From a virus: a stretch of DNA of 25,535 nucleotides. The notes beneath the pieces were generated by a model. It did not search any database, was not told the origin of the DNA, and saw only the letters and a list, made by a program, of their open reading frames with translations. The stretch covers positions 1 through 25,535 of the IMG/VR virus record IMGVR_UViG_3300031918_000136; one strand, given 5' to 3'. Shown here in pieces: positions 7,740-14,811 of this stretch; the first letter of the stretch is position 1; every line of letters begins with the position of its first letter. Position numbers and translations under genes: made by a program.

Positions 7740-8233
7740 TTTTTTGAGGCGATGGACTCCTGGATCCCAGCGAACTCGGCGAGCTTGTTGCCCCACGTCT
7801 CGACGCGCGCCGGCATCCGATCGACGATGGCCTTGAGCCCCGCCGCCTCGGGGTGCACGGTGCACACCTTCACCAGCCACCACGTCGCATCCATGGCCTT
7901 CGCCTTGTTCTCGTCGCGCGCCATGGCTTTGAACGTCTTCCACTCGGCCAGTGACGGGGTGCGCACGATGATCGCATCTTCGGCGTCGTCTTCACCGAGT
8001 TGGTGAAGGTCGCAGCCGGGGTGCTTTGACTTGAGGGAGAGGATCAGGGATTCGTCGATGATCGACATGGGGCCGTGCTCCTTGAGGGAGAGCAGGAGAT
8101 CGCGCGCTCGCGTGATTGCCAGTGCGGACTCGTGCGGGTTCGTGCTGCCGGCCAGCGCCCGCAAGCGCTGGAGTCGTCTACGCCACCGCTCGGACGGGCG
8201 CGGCGTGAGACACCGCACCGCGAGGTGGCGCAT
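7733..8233 (-). CDS. Tail assembly chaperone (zero frame), with possible DUF2786-like N-terminus
   Basis: Between the tail tube and tape measure genes, the place of the frameshifting tail chaperone in nearly all long-tailed phages. The frame from ATG 8233 gives 166 residues; this start lies 2 bases after the tube stop, matching the tight packing elsewhere. An internal ATG at 8068 (MSIIDESLILSLKSKH) has AAGGAG 9 bases upstream and would give 111 residues. The downstream part (LAEWKTFKAMARDENKAKAM, then a WWLVKVCTVHP segment) suits a chaperone. The upstream 55 residues read as coding, with LQRLRALAGSTNPHESALAI (about 21-40) resembling the DUF2786 motif. The start is therefore uncertain: either a fused protein, two nested products, or only the shorter form. 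The frame ends at TAG one codon after the slippery heptamer. Confidence 0.75.
   Translation of the reverse strand: MRHLAVRCLTPRPSERWRRRLQRLRALAGSTNPHESALAITRARDLLLSLKEHGPMSIIDESLILSLKSKHPGCDLHQLGEDDAEDAIIVRTPSLAEWKTFKAMARDENKAKAMDATWWLVKVCTVHPEAAGLKAIVDRMPARVETWGNKLAEFAGIQESIASKKL
7739..7745 (-). other. Programmed -1 frameshift site A AAA AAG
   Basis: The zero frame reads TCA AAA AAG TTG TAG, so A AAA AAG is exactly in the X XXY YYZ phase, the most slippery bacterial heptamer known (as in E. coli dnaX). A -1 slip joins the zero frame to the 58-residue extension (7563-7739). The stop codon one codon further would favour pausing. I did not identify a confident downstream stem. Confidence 0.8.
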
Positions 8234-8235
8234 TG

Positions 8236-8694
8236 CTAGATGGTCGGGGCGTCGTTGATGATGGCCACCTGCGCGGAGCCGCGGAGGATGGGCTTCATCA
8301 GGAAGAGATCGAACTTGCACTTGCTGGCGTCGCTGCCGCCGCCGGGGGAATCGGCCGCCTTCATGAAGCGCACGGCTGGGAGCGTGTGAAGTACAACGCT
8401 GTCCATTTCCTCGTACTTCACTTGCACGGAGAAGGTGACCAGCCCCCATGAGTCGCCGAGATTCTGGATCAGGGTGTTGGCGTCGTTCTCGGTGAACTCC
8501 AGCGAGGCCGAGCCGTCCCACTCGCCGCGCGTTGAGCCGGCCGGGATCGCGCTGCCGGACTTCTTGACGCGACCGGGGGTAAGGCTGTCCTCGTAGTCGA
8601 TCGCAGTGGGGTAGTAGTCATCCCCGTCGATCGTGGCGGTGATCGACGCGAACGACTTTTCGACGCCGTTGACGTAGGGGTATCCGCTGGCCAT
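8236..8694 (-). CDS. Tail tube protein (Mu gp40/M position)
   Basis: A 152-residue protein between the sheath and chaperone genes. It is beta-rich, starting with GYPYVNGVEKSFASITATIDGDDY, and contains SASLEFTENDANTLIQNLGDSWG near 62-84 and VTFSVQVKYEE near 86-96, then a closing strand CKFDLFLMKPIL near 125-136. Alternating strands with an alpha helix between are as expected of the tube fold that stacks in hexameric rings inside the sheath. ATG 8694 begins 11 bases after the sheath stop. Assignment is from order, size and strand pattern. Confidence 0.85.
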   Translation of the reverse strand: MASGYPYVNGVEKSFASITATIDGDDYYPTAIDYEDSLTPGRVKKSGSAIPAGSTRGEWDGSASLEFTENDANTLIQNLGDSWGLVTFSVQVKYEEMDSVVLHTLPAVRFMKAADSPGGGSDASKCKFDLFLMKPILRGSAQVAIINDAPTI

Positions 8695-8705
8695 GGTCGT
8701 CGCTC

Positions 8706-10487
8706 CTACGCTGCCGCCGTGGTGGCCGCAGTCTCGATGGAATAGCCGATGGTGACGGCGATGGTGTCGAGCGTCCCGAGCGGGATGATCTTCACGCTGA
8801 TATTGATGGTCGAATCGGCCGCGATGTTGTGCGTCCGGTCCACGGTGACGTACTGACCCGAGGCACTACGCGAGGCGTCGCCCGCGTCGATGATGGACGC
8901 GACCACCTTGCTATTGATGTTCGACTCGATGACTTGCGCGGCGCCCTCCTGAATCGTGCCGTTGGAGTTGAGCGGCACCGACTCGCCGATCAGGTCACCG
9001 GCCGCGGCGACCACCACGCGGCAGGTTTCATCCATCACGCGGCGGTGCATGAAGTTGGAGAAGTCGCTGGTGTTGTCCGCCAGCGTGCGCCCGCGGGTGA
9101 TGTAGTACCCGCCCTTGCCCGGCACGGTGCGAAGCGTGATGAGGCGCGCGGCGTCGAGTGCCTGCGTGCTGTTCTCGTTCCGGTAGAGCTTCACGACGAA
9201 CGGCAGAGCGCCGTCAAGCACGCGCTGGAGGTTGTGCGAGATACCCACGGCGCCGGCACGCGCGGACGCCAGCCACGCGGCAGGACGCCGGCAGAGGCGC
9301 CCGTTGATGGGCGACGAGATGAGCGCGTCGCCCGCGCCCGTGCACGTGCGCAGGTAGGTGGTCGACACAAACGCGGCAGCGACCACGGAATCGGTGTCGG
9401 CCGTGTCGGCGATGGGTAGGCCACCCGAGAGGATGCGCGAGCCGACCGTCGGGGTATCGGTCATCCACCAGATGAACTTCTTCGCCGCAAGCGCCGTGGT
9501 CATGTTGCCGTCCACGGTGGTCGCCATGGTAGCCCCGCCGCTCGACGACACGGGCATGGCCGCAAGGTGCCCGCCGCCGTAGTCCGTCGAGAGCGCGAGC
9601 AGTGCCGTGAATGCCGCCGTCACATTGCCCGTGCTGAAGCCCGAGGCGATCGACGTGAAGGTGAAGTAGTCGCCGCTGGTGTAGCTCGAATTGACGAAGA
9701 TCAGATAGATCCCCGTGTTCGGGAGCGCGTACTTGTAGGGCGATCCGGGGATGACGATCGACGAACTCCAGTTGCTCAGGTCGGTGCCGTCGTCGGCGTA
9801 GAAGTTGTCCGTGGCGAACTTGAACGTCCCGGTTGCCGGCGCCCCCGTCGCGGTGCACTGGACTCGCACGGTGTAGTCATCGAACGGCTGCGAGGTCTGC
9901 GAGGAAATCGCGCCCGTCTTGCTGCCACTGGTGACCGTGTGGGTGATGACGCCGATATTGGAGATCGTCCACGTGTCGGTCGCGTCGAATCCGTTGCCAG
10001 CGGTGAAGATCAGCGTGGTCAGCGTGCCGGGAATCAGCCAGCCCGTCGAGGTGTACGCGGCAGCCGAGAGCACGGGCGAGGACACCGAGCCGCTGCCGAT
10101 CTGATAGGTGAACGCCGCCGTTGCGAGCGCGCCCGTGGTGGTACAGACGATCGTGATGGTCGATGCCGGCGCCATCGCGACGGTCATCGTACCCGCGCCG
10201 CTCGCGACGGTGGTCACGGCGGAGAGCGCGCCGTCATAGGTGGGCGTCGGCATCATGAAGTAGTGCGGACCGCCGCCGTTGGCCACCTTGAGCGCCAGCG
10301 CTTCGACGCCGGGGCCGTAGCCGAGATCCGTCGAGAGTTGGGTGAGGTTGCCCTGATACCCGCCGTACAGGGTATTCGGGACGGCCTTCGACGACATGCC
10401 GAAGGTGATCGTCGAGTTGCCGACCGACGGCGTGACGATGCCGATCTGCCCGTCGAGGATGGAAACGGAAGCGCCTGGGATCGCCAT
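8706..10487 (-). CDS. Contractile tail sheath protein (DUF2586-like, Mu L position)
   Basis: A 593-residue protein; ATG 10487 has AGG about 8 bases upstream. The C-terminal half carries sheath features: NGRLCRRPAAWLASARAG near 395-412, DGALPFVVKLYRNENSTQAL near 425-444, LRTVPGKGGYYITRGRTLA near 452-470 and a TINISVKIIPLGTLDTI strand near 560-576 of the type that knits sheath subunits together. The N-terminal half contains two copies of a beta-rich module (about 108-180 and 203-282) placed before the conserved core; a third copy is inserted in the baseplate J protein. Sheath contraction drives the tube through the envelope. Most sheaths of this family are shorter, consistent with insertion of the modules as surface domains. 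Confidence 0.9.
   Translation of the reverse strand: MAIPGASVSILDGQIGIVTPSVGNSTITFGMSSKAVPNTLYGGYQGNLTQLSTDLGYGPGVEALALKVANGGGPHYFMMPTPTYDGALSAVTTVASGAGTMTVAMAPASTITIVCTTTGALATAAFTYQIGSGSVSSPVLSAAAYTSTGWLIPGTLTTLIFTAGNGFDATDTWTISNIGVITHTVTSGSKTGAISSQTSQPFDDYTVRVQCTATGAPATGTFKFATDNFYADDGTDLSNWSSSIVIPGSPYKYALPNTGIYLIFVNSSYTSGDYFTFTSIASGFSTGNVTAAFTALLALSTDYGGGHLAAMPVSSSGGATMATTVDGNMTTALAAKKFIWWMTDTPTVGSRILSGGLPIADTADTDSVVAAAFVSTTYLRTCTGAGDALISSPINGRLCRRPAAWLASARAGAVGISHNLQRVLDGALPFVVKLYRNENSTQALDAARLITLRTVPGKGGYYITRGRTLADNTSDFSNFMHRRVMDETCRVVVAAAGDLIGESVPLNSNGTIQEGAAQVIESNINSKVVASIIDAGDASRSASGQYVTVDRTHNIAADSTINISVKIIPLGTLDTIAVTIGYSIETAATTAAA
9642..9881 (-). repeat. Beta module copy 2 in tail sheath
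   Basis: Sheath residues about 203-282: strand YTVRVQCTATGAPATGTFKF, loop with DDGTDLSNWSS, strand IVIPGSPYKYALPNTGIYLI and closing YTSGDYFTFTSI. Same order of elements as copy 1 and as the insert in the J protein. Limits are approximate. Confidence 0.6.
9948..10166 (-). repeat. Beta module copy 1 in tail sheath
   Basis: Sheath residues about 108-180: strand ITIVCTTTGALATAAFTYQI, a GSGSVSS loop, strand TLTTLIFTAGNGFDATDTW, ending ISNIG. The strand order V-I-x-C-T-x-T-G-A-x-A-T-x-x-F-x-Y recurs in copy 2. Limits are approximate. Confidence 0.6.
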
Positions 10488-10489
10488 GC

Positions 10490-10690
10490 TCAGAGCCTCG
10501 CGTGAGCCGTGGTGTGCACGGCATCGTCATAGGTGGATTCGTCACACTCCGACGGCTGCACTTGCGGATCGGTGACCCACCCGACCCGGATGCACGTCGA
10601 GGCAAACACGATTCGATCGGTGCCCTTGCGTCGCTTCCAATCGAGCACGCTGCGGAGCACGACGGGGGCGGGGGCGGATTCGTCCGGCAT
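10490..10690 (-). CDS. Small unknown protein before the sheath gene
   Basis: A 66-residue protein with ATG 10690 sharing one base with the preceding stop (TGATG). Sequence is polar with no membrane segment (VLRSVLDWKRRKGTDRIVFAST), ending VHTTAHARL. Its place between the tail-completion genes and the sheath suggests the Mu gp38 slot, a small protein of unknown role. Residues C33 and C49 do not form an obvious metal site. A longer in-frame opening upstream (to 11119) is a shadow of the neighbouring gene. Confidence 0.65.
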   Translation of the reverse strand: MPDESAPAPVVLRSVLDWKRRKGTDRIVFASTCIRVGWVTDPQVQPSECDESTYDDAVHTTAHARL

Positions 10691-11229
10691 CACGGCACCA
10701 CGATCAGCGGCCCGTCTTGCGCCGCGGCTGGGGGTTGCTGAATCTGCATTTGCGCGCGCACGCCTGCGATGGTGGCCGCGTCGGAGGTCGCATCGACGAT
10801 CGGGATCTTGAAGGTCACCGGCAGCACGTAGCCGACGCCGAACGTCACGATCCCGCCCGTCTGCCACTGACCCGAGTTGCCGTCGATCTGATACCCGCCG
10901 AACGTGAACGCGGCTTGCAGCGCTTGCACGAGGATCGCAAGCATCGCCTCGGCTGCCGCGATGTGGTCCCTCAGATCCGCGTTGGGGTCCGGCTGGCCAT
11001 CGGTGAACGCTGCCGCCCACAAGTGCGCGTACACCAGCGAACGGCGCTCCCAGAGCGTGCGGGGGACGCCCTGCTTCGCCTTGAGCGGGGGAGTGAGCGC
11101 CTCGTTCTGCGGCACCCACACCAGACGCAATGGCTGCCCCTGGTAGGCGAGATCGCTGTCACCCGTGAGAATCTCCCACGTGCTCGGCAAGCGCGCGTCT
11201 ACGTCGTCGAGAATGTCTTTGAGGCCCAT
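10690..11229 (-). CDS. Neck or tail-terminator-like protein (Mu gp37 position)
   Basis: A 179-residue protein starting at ATG 11229, directly after the gpG-like stop. Residues 1-20 (MGLKDILDDVDARLPSTWEI) form a helix; LRLVWVPQNEALTPP (about 34-48) is the first strand; then LRDHIAAAEAMLAILVQALQ (about 86-105) is a long helix, followed by FGGYQIDGNSGQWQ and a VTFGVGYVLPVTFKIPIVD strand pair. The helix plus C-terminal GVGYVLPVTFKIPI pattern is reminiscent of tail-terminator proteins, which cap the tube before head joining. Order supports it. Family is not proven. Confidence 0.68.
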   Translation of the reverse strand: MGLKDILDDVDARLPSTWEILTGDSDLAYQGQPLRLVWVPQNEALTPPLKAKQGVPRTLWERRSLVYAHLWAAAFTDGQPDPNADLRDHIAAAEAMLAILVQALQAAFTFGGYQIDGNSGQWQTGGIVTFGVGYVLPVTFKIPIVDATSDAATIAGVRAQMQIQQPPAAAQDGPLIVVP

Positions 11230-11814
11230 CTACTTCGGCGCCTTGAAGTGCAGCCGCACGACGACATCGGCCGCTTTGTTCATCGCCGTTCCCCACAGAT
11301 CGCCGACGCCGCCCGTGTCCACTTCGGGCACCATCTGCCGGCGCGGAACCGTGATGCCGCTCGCGTATGTGGCGTGCCCCAACCACGCGCTGACGATCTT
11401 CGCGCGCCCCGCCTTCGTGCGCGTCGACAGGAACCGCCCCTTCTTGTCGAACACCAGCGCGCGATTGAGGCGCGTGTGCGGGGCGATCTTCGCGCCGTAC
11501 TGGTGCACGCCCGCGTACTCGGTGCGGGTGCCGATCTGGAATCCGTCGGGCACCGGCTGCGAACTGTAGCCGTTCTTGAGGATGCCGCGATCGACGAGGG
11601 GCTTTGCGGTGTCCCCGCCGCGCCGCTTCGACGGGTGGCGCAGTGGCTTCCACGCTTCGCCGTAGGGATTGCGCGACTTGGTGAATTCGTCTTGCAGTTG
11701 CTTCAGTGCAGCAGCACCGGCCACTTTGGCGATCTGCTGCTGCAATTGAGGGAACGAGGACAGTTGATTGACCAGTGCCCCCGCTGCCTTGAAGTCACCG
11801 GAGACGGGCATCAC
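11230..11814 (-). CDS. Virion morphogenesis protein, Mu gpG / P2 GpS-like tail completion
   Basis: A 194-residue protein. ATG 11814 overlaps the Mu gp36-like stop (ATGATG). Family features: SRNPYGEAWKPLRHP near 47-61, LVDRGILKNGYS near 73-84, TEYAGVHQYGA near 98-108, and an R-rich VPRRQMVPE segment near 156-164. The YxxVHQYGA motif is the mark of the Phage_tail_S/gpG family. Such proteins complete the tail or the head-tail neck. In Mu the G gene follows F; here it lies after the gp36-like gene, as in P2-type neck clusters. Confidence 0.86.
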   Translation of the reverse strand: MMPVSGDFKAAGALVNQLSSFPQLQQQIAKVAGAAALKQLQDEFTKSRNPYGEAWKPLRHPSKRRGGDTAKPLVDRGILKNGYSSQPVPDGFQIGTRTEYAGVHQYGAKIAPHTRLNRALVFDKKGRFLSTRTKAGRAKIVSAWLGHATYASGITVPRRQMVPEVDTGGVGDLWGTAMNKAADVVVRLHFKAPK

Positions 11815-12278
11815 GTATCCTCGGAGATGGCATCGACGAACGGGCCTGCTTCGTTGCCGCCGTTCTGCGAGTAGCCCCGGAGCGGTGCCGTGTAGACCGT
11901 CGGGCCGGCGGCTTGCGTGACGCCCGCCGTCGATCCGCTGTAGGAGTCGACCACGCCGGGCGTCAACTTGCCCGCGTTGGCCCGTTCCAACTGCGAGATC
12001 GCGTCGTCGTAGCGCATGCGCGTCACAACGTCATTGGCCGCCGTCGGGTTGTAGCCCCGGTGGCTCATCAGGTCGTAGTCGGTGAGCTTGCATACCCACC
12101 CGGTCACCAGCGAATCCCACGACAGGAGCGGCAATTTCCATTGCGCGCGCATGTAGCCATCGACGAGGCGCGAGTTTCCTTCGAGTGCCGCCGTCACGTC
12201 GGCATCGGGGATGGACGCGAACGCGCGAGAGAGAACCCCGCGCGCTCGGTACTCCGCCAGTGTGGCGTAGGAAGCCAC
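11811..12278 (-). CDS. DUF1320 / Mu gp36-like head-tail connector protein
   Basis: A 155-residue protein starting with GTG 12278, 3 bases after the preceding stop. It begins SYATLAEYRARG, the common opening of Mu gp36-type proteins, then SIPDADVTAALEGNSRLVDGY near 22-42 and RAQWKLPL near 44-51, matching the helical core in which alpha helices pack around a turn. The C-terminal third is glycine- and serine-rich, probably disordered. Family function: connects capsid portal to the tail (neck ring). Located right after the capsid genes, as in Mu. Confidence 0.82.
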   Translation of the reverse strand: MASYATLAEYRARGVLSRAFASIPDADVTAALEGNSRLVDGYMRAQWKLPLLSWDSLVTGWVCKLTDYDLMSHRGYNPTAANDVVTRMRYDDAISQLERANAGKLTPGVVDSYSGSTAGVTQAAGPTVYTAPLRGYSQNGGNEAGPFVDAISEDT

Positions 12279-12281
12279 GTG

Positions 12282-12743
12282 CTACGCCTTGGGCCGCCCG
12301 TTCACTTGGGCTTCGAGCCGCTTGATCTTCTCGCTCATGCCCTCGCGCGCCCTGACGTGCTCGGCATTCGCGGCATTCGCGGCGGCAAGCTTCGCCTCGG
12401 ACTCCTTCAGTCGCGCTTCGGCGATCTCGGCGCGCGCCACGGCACCGGCCAGCGCGTCGGGATTCGGGGCCTCGGGCGCCTTGCCATCGACCACCTTGAT
12501 CGACAGGCGCGGGTCACGCTCCAACTCGCGGAGGGTGACGCGGCTCATCATCTCCGGGTGGCGGATCTCGCCGACCTTGTTCGCAGTCAGTTCGGCCGGC
12601 ACGGGCGGCTCCTCGTCGGAGTCGAGCACCGTCATCACGGTATCCTTGCCGACGGGGAATCCACGGCCCGGCGTCCAGATGAATCCGCCATCGGCGCCGA
12701 GGCCACGGACGGACACCTTGCAGACTTCCTTGTTCGCTTCCAT
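12282..12743 (-). CDS. Unknown coiled-coil protein after the capsid gene (Mu gp35 position)
   Basis: A 153-residue protein starting at ATG 12743, with AGGAG near the start. The first 80 residues are mixed (CKVSVRGLGADGGFIWTPGRG) and may form a small beta domain; the rest is a clear coiled coil, ALAGAVARAEIAEARLKESE then KLAAANAANAEHVRAREGMS (about 98-137), with heptad-like alanine and leucine. Ends NGRPKA. It lies directly downstream of the major capsid and could be a scaffold-related or head-stabilising protein, or the Mu gp35 equivalent. I do not recognise the family. Confidence 0.75.
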   Translation of the reverse strand: MEANKEVCKVSVRGLGADGGFIWTPGRGFPVGKDTVMTVLDSDEEPPVPAELTANKVGEIRHPEMMSRVTLRELERDPRLSIKVVDGKAPEAPNPDALAGAVARAEIAEARLKESEAKLAAANAANAEHVRAREGMSEKIKRLEAQVNGRPKA

Positions 12744-12832
12744 TTGCTGCTCCTATGAGGGCTCGGAGTGAATCCGCCCCCGGCCTCGCCGCAGACCCTC
12801 AATCCGCAGTCCGGCCGGTGGCGAAAGGGTGA

Positions 12833-13765
12833 CTACGCCTGCGCGCAGGCGGCGAGCTGGGGGATGGTGTACCCGACGTTATCGCGCATGTCGATCCCGT
12901 AGCGGAAGGTGTTGTTCTCGAACACCGACGGATCGGCCGGGTTCTCGCGGGCGACGAGTTCGGCCGGCTTGCGGGTCTGGTAGATGAGCGGCTTGATCGG
13001 GGTGCCGGTCGAGAGGAGATACCACGTCGAGGATGAGCCGGTGAGGTACTCCGACACGATCAGGTCACAGGTTCCGCGCAGCGGGTTGGACTGGACCACC
13101 GAGGCGACCGAACCGCCGACGCCCGCGGCCGGGGCGATGAACTCGTTGTTGAGGATGCCGAACGCGGTGGTTTCCAGCGCGGGCGGCACGACGAGGGTCA
13201 GCCGGCCACGCACGAACGGCTGGTTGCTGTCATTGACGTAGGAGCGCATCTGCGTCCGCACGTAGTCGAGATTCGCCGGGGTGAGCCCGCGGCCGGTGAA
13301 CAGGTTGGAGAAGGTGCCGAATCCGGCATTGTCGATGTTGACGGGGTGCGCGTTGTAGAAGAAGGGATTGCCGTCGTAGCAGAGATTCGTGGTGCCGGCC
13401 TGGAGCACGGAGAAGGTGAGCAGGTCGGGGTGAATCGCGGCCTGCTGACCGAGCATCGTGGTCGACATCGAATAGAGGCCGAGCTGGTCATCCTCGATGT
13501 CGTCGCGGTTCACTTCGACGGCCGCCTGCCAGTGGCGGTTGATCAGCGAGTAGCTGCGGCTGGAGAGGTTCTGGTACTGGCGCGGCCCCACCCACTCGGC
13601 GAGCGCCGGCAGGGTGGCGAGCCACGGGTAGCGCCCTTCCTTCGTGGTGCTCGCGACGGGCGTGGTGATGCTCTTGTAGTAGGTGACCGTCGCATCGAAC
13701 GCCTGCCCGTAGAGCAGCTTGAGCTGGTAGAAGATGCTCTGGAGGTTTGAATTGTTGATGATCAT
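12833..13765 (-). CDS. Major capsid protein, Mu gpT-like
   Basis: A 310-residue protein starting with MIINNSNLQSIFYQLKLLYG, the characteristic opening of the Mu gpT family. Further features are GRYPWLATLPALAEWVG near 44-60, NRHWQAAVEVNRDDIEDDQL near 76-95 and a C-terminal NTFRYGIDMRDNVGYTIPQL near 285-304. All fit the HK97-like fold of Mu capsids. AGAGGA precedes the ATG by 9 bases. The gene has its own leader: 121 bases of non-coding sequence, with a terminator-like hairpin at the far end and strong stem-loops, separate it from the decoration-like gene upstream. Stops at 12833. Confidence 0.92.
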   Translation of the reverse strand: MIINNSNLQSIFYQLKLLYGQAFDATVTYYKSITTPVASTTKEGRYPWLATLPALAEWVGPRQYQNLSSRSYSLINRHWQAAVEVNRDDIEDDQLGLYSMSTTMLGQQAAIHPDLLTFSVLQAGTTNLCYDGNPFFYNAHPVNIDNAGFGTFSNLFTGRGLTPANLDYVRTQMRSYVNDSNQPFVRGRLTLVVPPALETTAFGILNNEFIAPAAGVGGSVASVVQSNPLRGTCDLIVSEYLTGSSSTWYLLSTGTPIKPLIYQTRKPAELVARENPADPSVFENNTFRYGIDMRDNVGYTIPQLAACAQA

Positions 13766-13780
13766 CGGACTTGTCCTCTT

Positions 13781-13831
13781 GGGGCGATTGCCCCCGAATG
13801 GCCGCTAGTGCGGCGGTTAACTTCCGGGGGC
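13781..13831 (-). promoter_or_regulatory. Branched stem-loop leader of the capsid gene
   Basis: Between the terminator-like hairpin and the capsid ATG the DNA is packed with inverted repeats: an outer 7-bp stem (13790-13796 with 13825-13831), an inner perfect hairpin GCCGC-4 nt-GCGGC (13801-13814), and a competing hairpin GGGGC-4 nt-GCCCC (13781-13794) that shares bases with the outer stem. Competing structures of this kind could tune or time capsid synthesis or protect the transcript. No clear promoter hexamers were found. Function is inferred from structure alone. Confidence 0.4.
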
Positions 13832-13851
13832 GTGCCCCGTGTGGGCCTGCG

Positions 13852-13880
13852 AAAAGGGAGCGGGTGAGGAACCCGCCCCC
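13852..13880 (-). terminator. Rho-independent terminator-like hairpin between decoration and capsid genes
   Basis: On the minus strand a 10-bp GC-rich stem (arms 13871-13880 and 13856-13865, one G-T pair) closes a 5-base loop and is followed immediately by TTTT (13852-13855). It starts 6 bases downstream of the decoration-like gene's stop codon. This would stop or reduce transcription entering the capsid gene, unless antiterminated, or define the 3' end of an upstream message. Confidence 0.65.
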
Positions 13881-13886
13881 GTGGGA

Positions 13887-14741
13887 CTAGTTCGGCTGGA
13901 TCGCGAGGTACAGGTTGACCGCGCCCTCGACGAAGGTGGTCACACCCGAGCCGACGATCGTGATCTCCTGCGCGCTGGTGAACTGGTTGAGCGCAGTGAT
14001 GGCCGAAGCGGCGATGCCGGCACCGAGCGGGGTGCAGTTCGCCGAGGTGAGCGCGAGCGCGCCGCCCGTGGTGGCCACTGTGGCGATGGCCGGGGTGAGG
14101 GTCGCGAGCTTCGCGGCGGTGGTCGCGACGGTGGTCACGCTCGCGGCGAGCGAAACGATGCGCCCCTGGAAGCCGGGGGTGAAGCGCGCCACGACGCCCG
14201 CATTCGCGATCAGCGACAGGGTGACCGGCACGTTGACGATGGAGATCGGCTGCGCGGTGAGATCCGCACTGGATCCGGCGACCACGATGCCGGTCTGGAT
14301 GATCGCCTGGGTGCCGACCACGTTGATGAGTTTGCCGGCCGAGACGCGGGTGGCCGCGCCGTCGGTGAGGTTCACCGTATTGTCATCGCTGGCGTAGACG
14401 GTCGCGCCGATGTTGGCGATCGTCATCGCGTCGCCGCCCGCGCCCATGTTGAAGTTGAAGGCGCCCTGGTTCACCGAGACGAGGAAGGCATTCGCCGCGC
14501 CGCCGGTGTTGTCCGCGGTGCCCTGCCCGTAGAGGTTGGAGACGGGGCCACCCGAGACGCCGGTATAGACGCCGACGATCTTGATGCACGTCGCGGCGAG
14601 TGCGGCCGGGATGGCGTAGCCGCTGGAGTTGAGCCCGACGAGGGCGCCGGGGAAGATGACGGTGTTGGCAGCGATGCCGAACTGCGCGAGGCCAACGCCA
14701 TACTCGGTCGTCAGCGTGCGGGGGGCGGTGAGTGCACTCAT
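13887..14741 (-). CDS. Capsid decoration-like structural protein
   Basis: A 284-residue protein starting MSALTAPRTLTTEYGVG, with AAGGG upstream of the ATG. It is alanine-, glycine- and threonine-rich, mostly beta, for example FPGALVGLNSSGYAIPAAL near 30-48, KIVGVYTGVSGG near 54-65 and FLVSVNQGAFNFNMGAGGDA near 86-105; then a C-terminal part ending FVEGAVNLYLAIQPN. Position between protease/scaffold and capsid is where Mu-type phages place decoration or head-stabilising proteins. The first 120 residues resemble the small beta folds used by such proteins, and the C-terminal half may be an additional beta domain. No specific family recognised. It ends just before the terminator-like hairpin. Confidence 0.78.
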   Translation of the reverse strand: MSALTAPRTLTTEYGVGLAQFGIAANTVIFPGALVGLNSSGYAIPAALAATCIKIVGVYTGVSGGPVSNLYGQGTADNTGGAANAFLVSVNQGAFNFNMGAGGDAMTIANIGATVYASDDNTVNLTDGAATRVSAGKLINVVGTQAIIQTGIVVAGSSADLTAQPISIVNVPVTLSLIANAGVVARFTPGFQGRIVSLAASVTTVATTAAKLATLTPAIATVATTGGALALTSANCTPLGAGIAASAITALNQFTSAQEITIVGSGVTTFVEGAVNLYLAIQPN

Positions 14742-14811
14742 TGGTTTTCCCTTTGCTGTGAATGGTCAAAGGGGCGTTGAGGGCGCCCGCGTTGAACTGC
14801 GATCGGTTGGA

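Noticed and set aside
10717-11874. 385-residue plus-strand frame opposite neck genes
   Set aside because: Arginine-rich shadow frame with no domain pattern; the minus strand genes are supported by family motifs.
12744-12832. Possible terminator after the capsid gene
   Set aside because: GC-rich with a TGAGGG/CCCTCA pairing across a long loop, but no compact stem followed by T residues.
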